NCBI RefSeq assembly: GCF_947489365.1
Contig: NZ_CANLDB010000001.1
Span: forward strand, 186,001 to 250,000
Reading direction: 5' to 3'
From: an uncultured Nocardioides sp.
Lineage (GTDB): Bacteria; Actinomycetota; Actinomycetes; Propionibacteriales; Nocardioidaceae
DNA: 64,000 nucleotides
Made by a program: the position numbers and the translations under genes. Positions within the stretch are counted from its first letter, which is position 1; each line of letters opens with the position of its first letter. Positions 60,412 through 64,000 of this stretch are shown in pieces. Under the pieces are notes generated by a model. That model had not been told where the DNA came from and did not search any database. It saw only the letters and a program-made list of their open reading frames with translations.

Positions 60412-61143
60412 GTGGACATCACCGCGGCGCTCTCGATGGGGGAGCAGCTGCTCGCCGAGCACGGGCTGACGACCTGGCGCGTCCAGGTCGACCGGGCCAA
60501 GCGCCGGGCGGGTCAGTGCCGGTACGCCGACCAGGTCATCACGATCAGCGCTCCCCTCACCCGCCTCCACGACGAGGCCGAGGTGCGCGAGACCCTGCTG
60601 CACGAGGTCGCCCACGCCCTCGCCGGCCCCCGTGCGGGTCACGGGCCCCGCTGGCGGGCGATCGCGACACGGATCGGCAGCACGGGTGAGCGCTGCCTGT
60701 CGTCGGACGCACCGAAGGTCGCGGGGGCCTGGGTCGGCACCTGCCCGGCCGGCCACACCACCGAGCGCCACCGCCGCCCGACCCGGGTGGCGACGTGCTC
60801 GCGGTGCAGCCGCACCTTCTCCCTGGACCACGTCCTGACCTGGACGCGTGACGGTGCGCCGGCCCCGATGCACCCGTCGTACGCCGCGGAGCTGGAGGCG
60901 CTGCAGGGCGCACGGCGGGAGGCGGGCCCGGGGGCGCGGCCCGGTGGCGCCCGGGACGAGCGGGTCGCGGTCGGCACCCGGGTGCGGGTCCTCGCCCCCG
61001 GGCGCTGGCACGGCCGGGGTGGACCGGTGGTCAAGGTCGGCCGCACGCGCTACCACGTCTCGGTCGGCCGGGACGTCGTCCTCGCCGTCCCGATGTCCGC
61101 CGTGGCCGTCGACGGCGGTCCCGGGGTGCCGGGCACCGGGTGA
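60412..61143 (+). CDS. SprT-like zinc metallopeptidase-domain protein
   Basis: The 243-residue protein has the SprT-like domain with HEVAH (64-68) as zinc site. Four cysteines in a ribbon follow (GTCPAGH and ATCSRCSRTF), which resembles the SprT zinc-ribbon. A C-terminal KOW-like beta segment (VGTRVRVLAPGRWHGRGG) ends the protein. The SprT/Spartan family degrades DNA-crosslinked proteins in eukaryotes; the bacterial role is unclear. Confidence 0.83.
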   Translation: MDITAALSMGEQLLAEHGLTTWRVQVDRAKRRAGQCRYADQVITISAPLTRLHDEAEVRETLLHEVAHALAGPRAGHGPRWRAIATRIGSTGERCLSSDAPKVAGAWVGTCPAGHTTERHRRPTRVATCSRCSRTFSLDHVLTWTRDGAPAPMHPSYAAELEALQGARREAGPGARPGGARDERVAVGTRVRVLAPGRWHGRGGPVVKVGRTRYHVSVGRDVVLAVPMSAVAVDGGPGVPGTG

Positions 61144-61236
61144 GGGAGGTCCGTCCACAGGGGCGGTGCGGGCACGTCGCGAGTGTCGGAGCGAACCCCT
61201 ACCGTCGTCCCACCGGGGTGAGGGGAAGGTGGGGAC

Positions 61237-62496
61237 ATGGCAGGTGGGGCACGACGGGTCGCGCGGGCGCAGCGCGAGGCGCAGCGGCGGCGCGAGGCGC
61301 AGGAGCGCCTGGCACGGTCGACGCGGGGAACGGCGGTGGGGGAGGACGTCTTCCGGACCTCACCCGGGGGCGGACGGGCCCGGGCGCGGCGTGACCGCGC
61401 CGAGGAGAGCGTGGCGGACGCCGCCCGGCTCCGCGGCCTCGTCGAGACGGTCGTGCGGCTGACCGACGGCACCCGTCGCGACGACGCCCGCCTCGAGACG
61501 CACGCCGACATGCTGCTCGCGCGGGCGGCGCCGAGCGACCCGGACGACGTCCTGGACGCCGCGGTCGACCGGCTCCGCGCGGCGCTGGCGCGGGTCCGGG
61601 CCGGGGGCTGGCCCGAGGCCGACGTGCCGCGGCTGGTGGAGCGGACCCTCGGCCCGCCCCACCTGCGGACCCTCGACGCCCTCGCGGCCGGCCGGGGGGT
61701 GCGGCTCGCCTCCGTGCTGGGCCTGGCCGCCCTGCTGACGCAGGTGCCGCTCCTCGAGGCCACGGCGCTGGTGGACGCCGACGGGGCGGGTGTCCCGTCA
61801 GGCGCCGCCGGCGCGGGCCACCCCAAGCTGGCGCGGGTCCGGGGGCTGCTGGCGAAGGCGGAGTCCACGCCGTACCCCGAGGAGGCCGAGCTGCTGTCCG
61901 CGAAGGCGCAGGAGCTCGTCGCCCGCTACGCCCTCGACGGCCTGCTGGACGCCGCCCGCGAGGACGGCGGCGGACCCCGCCCGCAGGTGCGCCGTCTCTG
62001 GCTGGACGCGCCGTACGTCGACGCCAAGGCCGCGCTCGTGGCCGCGGTCGCGTCGGCGAACCGCTCGCGGACGGCGGTGGCGGTCCCCCTCGGGTTCTGC
62101 CTCGTCGTCGGGGACGCCCGCGACCTCGCCGCCACCGAGCTGATGGTGACGTCCCTGCTGGTGCAGGCCGGTGCGGCGATGCTCGCCCACGAACGCGCGG
62201 CCGGCGCGGGGACGGGCCGCACCCGGTCGTTCCGCCGCGCCTTCCTGCTGGCCTACGCCCACCGGGTGGGGGAGCGGCTGAGCGAGGCGACCGCGGAGGC
62301 CTACCGCGAGGCCGGTGGTGACGCCCTGCCCGTGCTGGCGGCGCAGGAGGAGCGCGTCGAGGCGGCGTTCGAGGCCGCCGTCCCGCACACGGCCGCGAAG
62401 CGGTCCACCGTCAGCAACGACGAGGGCTGGTACGCCGGCCGCGCCGCCGCCGACCGCGCGCGGCTGGACACCGCCGAGCCCCTCGAGGGGGCCTGA
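61237..62496 (+). CDS. DUF2786 domain-containing protein
   Basis: The 419-residue cytoplasmic protein has a basic N-terminal coiled region, an Ala/Arg-rich middle and the DUF2786 motif near 200 (RGLLAKAESTPYPEEAELLS, then AKAQELVARYALD). An alpha/beta region with a late conserved-looking helix follows. DUF2786 proteins are of unknown function. Neighbours (SprT-like, HNH lipoprotein) do not form an operon with it. Confidence 0.8.
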   Translation: MAGGARRVARAQREAQRRREAQERLARSTRGTAVGEDVFRTSPGGGRARARRDRAEESVADAARLRGLVETVVRLTDGTRRDDARLETHADMLLARAAPSDPDDVLDAAVDRLRAALARVRAGGWPEADVPRLVERTLGPPHLRTLDALAAGRGVRLASVLGLAALLTQVPLLEATALVDADGAGVPSGAAGAGHPKLARVRGLLAKAESTPYPEEAELLSAKAQELVARYALDGLLDAAREDGGGPRPQVRRLWLDAPYVDAKAALVAAVASANRSRTAVAVPLGFCLVVGDARDLAATELMVTSLLVQAGAAMLAHERAAGAGTGRTRSFRRAFLLAYAHRVGERLSEATAEAYREAGGDALPVLAAQEERVEAAFEAAVPHTAAKRSTVSNDEGWYAGRAAADRARLDTAEPLEGA

Positions 62497-62532
62497 GCGG
62501 AGGCCTGAGCGGAGGCCTGACTGGGCCCACGC

Positions 62533-62947
62533 TCAGGGGCCGAGGTCCAGGTCGTCGAGCGACGGGTGTCGTCGGGCTCGGCGTGGGTGAACGGCATGGT
62601 GTGCCAGCGCAGCGCACCCCGCAGGTCGCCGTGGGCCTTCAGGACGCCGGCGACGCGCTCGTGGTCCAGGGCGATGAGGGCGTCCTCCCGCACGGAGACG
62701 CGCAACCGGGCGAGGACGTCCTCCGCCAGGGACTCGTCCCCGGCCGCGAGCGCCAGGTCGAGCCGCGTGGGCAGCACCCCGTCGGCCGGTTCGCCGCCCT
62801 CGGCCTCCGCGACGTCGAGGGCGCGGTGGGCCCGGCCCGCCTGGCCGCGCATGCCCCAGGGGTCCGCCGCGGCGACCAAGAGGGCCGGTCGGCCGAAGTC
62901 CTGTGGTCCAGGTCGTCGGCCGCGGCCTCACTCTTCGAACCCGCCAC
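62533..62947 (-). pseudogene. frameshifted gene of unknown function
   Basis: Three overlapping minus-strand frames read as one protein. GTG 62947 gives ADDLDHR; a one-base change near 62903 is needed to continue as GRPALLVAAADPWGMRGQ through VREDALIALDHERVAGVLK; a second shift near 62560 restores the ending LDDLDLGP and the stop at 62533. The middle part (TRLDLALAAGDESLAEDVLA) has normal host coding bias. The parent protein is likely a helical-repeat protein, but I cannot name it. Confidence 0.6.
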
Positions 62948-63013
62948 TGTCGGTGGTCGCCCCTAGCGTGCGGAGCGCAGGTGTCGGAGAGGTCGACGGA
63001 CGGGGGACGAGCC

Positions 63014-64000
63014 ATGGGCGACGCGCTGGAGCAGCGGTGGGACGACGAGGTCGAGGGGGCGTGGGCGGCGTTCCGGCGCCGGCTGGGGGACCGGTTGGCG
63101 GCCCTGGAGCAGGAGGAGAGCCTCGCGGTCGTCGTCCGCTCGGCGGAGGACGACGACGAGGGCGCGGCGCCGTACTGCCAGGCGATGGCGTGGGGCGGTC
63201 GGGGGCTCACGGTCGAGGCGGTGTCGGACACGTTCCTGGCCGCGGAGCACCGGGTGGGCCCGGAGGGCGCCGAGCGGCTCCGGGTGCTCGGGTTCCACCC
63301 GCCGTCGGGCGAGGAGTCGCCCAATCACCACCTCACCGTCGACCAGCGGGAGGCCGACCGGGCCGCCTGGATGGTCGTGGGGGCGGTGCGCGAGGTGTTC
63401 GGCGTGCTCCACCCCGCGTTCCTCCTCGACGACCTCACGGCGGCCCCGGGGCCCGATCCCGGTCCCGAGGTCCCGGAGGCGTCGACCTGGGCGGTGCGCG
63501 ACGAGCACTGGCCCACCGACGACCACGGCCCGTGGTTCCCCGACGACGGCGAGGACGTCCGGCGAGCGGTCCACCGTGTGGTCCGTGACCTCACCGGCGA
63601 CGAGCCGGAGTGGGACGACGACGACGACCTGCCGCTGCTGACCGACCAGGCGCGGGTGTGGGTGGTCGCGGCGAGCTCGCTGCCGCGCATCCTCCTGACG
63701 TGCACCCTGCTGACGGACGTCGTCGACGAGTCACGCGCCCTGGTCGAGGCGAACCTGCTGAACCGTCGCCACTTCGGGCTGACGTTCCTGCTGGACGACC
63801 GGCGACTGGTCGTCCGCCGTGAGCTCGGCGTCTCGGCCTTCCAGCCGACCGAGGTGCGCGCGGAGCTGGCGAGGCTGCTGGAGCACGTCGACCGCTGGGT
63901 GGTCGAGCTCCGCGAGCGCGTGGGCGGCCGCGGGGCCTTCGACGACGCGGCCGCCGCACCGCTCGCGTCCCGGGGGGAGGGGGAACCGGCCGGGGTCGAC
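63014..64000 (+). CDS. YbjN-like protein (3' end outside window)
   Basis: From ATG 63014 the frame is open to the window edge (329 codons). The acidic protein has two similar alpha/beta modules. The first (about 1-115) contains SLAVVVRSAEDDDEG, YCQAMAWGGRGLTVEAVSD and ADRAAWMVVGAVREVFGV. The second (about 205-300) contains ARVWVVAASSLPRILLTCTL, EANLLNRRHFGLTFLLDDR and VRRELGVSAFQPTEVRAELA. The second module resembles the YbjN/T3SS-chaperone-like fold. Function unknown. Confidence 0.72.
   Translation, partial: MGDALEQRWDDEVEGAWAAFRRRLGDRLAALEQEESLAVVVRSAEDDDEGAAPYCQAMAWGGRGLTVEAVSDTFLAAEHRVGPEGAERLRVLGFHPPSGEESPNHHLTVDQREADRAAWMVVGAVREVFGVLHPAFLLDDLTAAPGPDPGPEVPEASTWAVRDEHWPTDDHGPWFPDDGEDVRRAVHRVVRDLTGDEPEWDDDDDLPLLTDQARVWVVAASSLPRILLTCTLLTDVVDESRALVEANLLNRRHFGLTFLLDDRRLVVRRELGVSAFQPTEVRAELARLLEHVDRWVVELRERVGGRGAFDDAAAAPLASRGEGEPAGVD

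Overview
The window is a stretch of chromosome from a very GC-rich actinobacterium, most likely Nocardioides or another member of the Nocardioidaceae (inferred from gene content, codon use and repeat style; no rRNA is present to confirm it). Two blocks match orders known from other Actinobacteria such as Mycobacterium: tatD-rpf-rsmA-ispE (2531-6971), and the longer series miaB ... miaA ... dapF ... hflX ... lexA/LysM gene ... nrdR-nrdJ (18589-49115). At least a dozen genes have a TANNNT-like -10 box 6-8 nt before an ATG or GTG and no room for a ribosome binding site, so leaderless mRNAs appear common.

Layout. 1-1665: a SigE-family sigma factor with a membrane-anchored partner gene, plus a decayed tandem copy of the sigma gene. 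1692-8770: hydrolase, TatD nuclease, Rpf muralytic factor, rRNA methylase, IspE and an ABC-F protein. 8796-12736: secreted protein, MarR regulator divergent from a Tam-like methyltransferase, glyoxalase-fold protein, patatin and thioesterase. 12733-16061: a gluABCD-type amino-acid ABC transporter on the minus strand. 16181-18551: small membrane proteins. 18589-30096: tRNA modification (miaB, miaA), a small acidic-protein/NUDIX/antitoxin-like operon, dapF and hflX. 30153-34342: BenE-type transporter divergent from its likely XRE-cupin regulator, then a fused SecDF. 34818-45340: DinG-like helicase, PhoD and a second phosphatase, LexA with its divergent LysM gene, NupC, N-formylglutamate amidohydrolase and a Mug-like glycosylase. 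45394-49273: NrdR-controlled nrdR-nrdJ operon.

49116-54090 is a compositionally different, AT-richer island of about 5 kb placed directly after nrdJ. It carries a three-gene overlapping operon that I read as a type II CBASS anti-phage system: a CapV-like patatin phospholipase effector, a CD-NTase, and a Cap2-like E2-E1 fusion protein. No Cap3 (JAB peptidase) gene is present. The CD-NTase ends in a flexible Ser/Gly/Ala tail with a terminal Gly, as expected of a Cap2 conjugation substrate. This is the most interesting system in the window.

54169-64000 returns to host-like DNA: a lipoprotein, a DesK/DesR-like two-component pair followed by a fatty acid desaturase, a GT2 glycosyltransferase, an HNH/excalibur lipoprotein, a SprT-like metallopeptidase, a DUF2786 protein, a frameshifted pseudogene and a YbjN-like gene cut by the window edge.

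Several intergenic regions (3386-3665, 11201-11310, 20082-20410, 27987-28107, 34365-34775) hold families of dispersed inverted repeats, one of which lies within a 216-bp-offset duplication of the 3' end of miaB.
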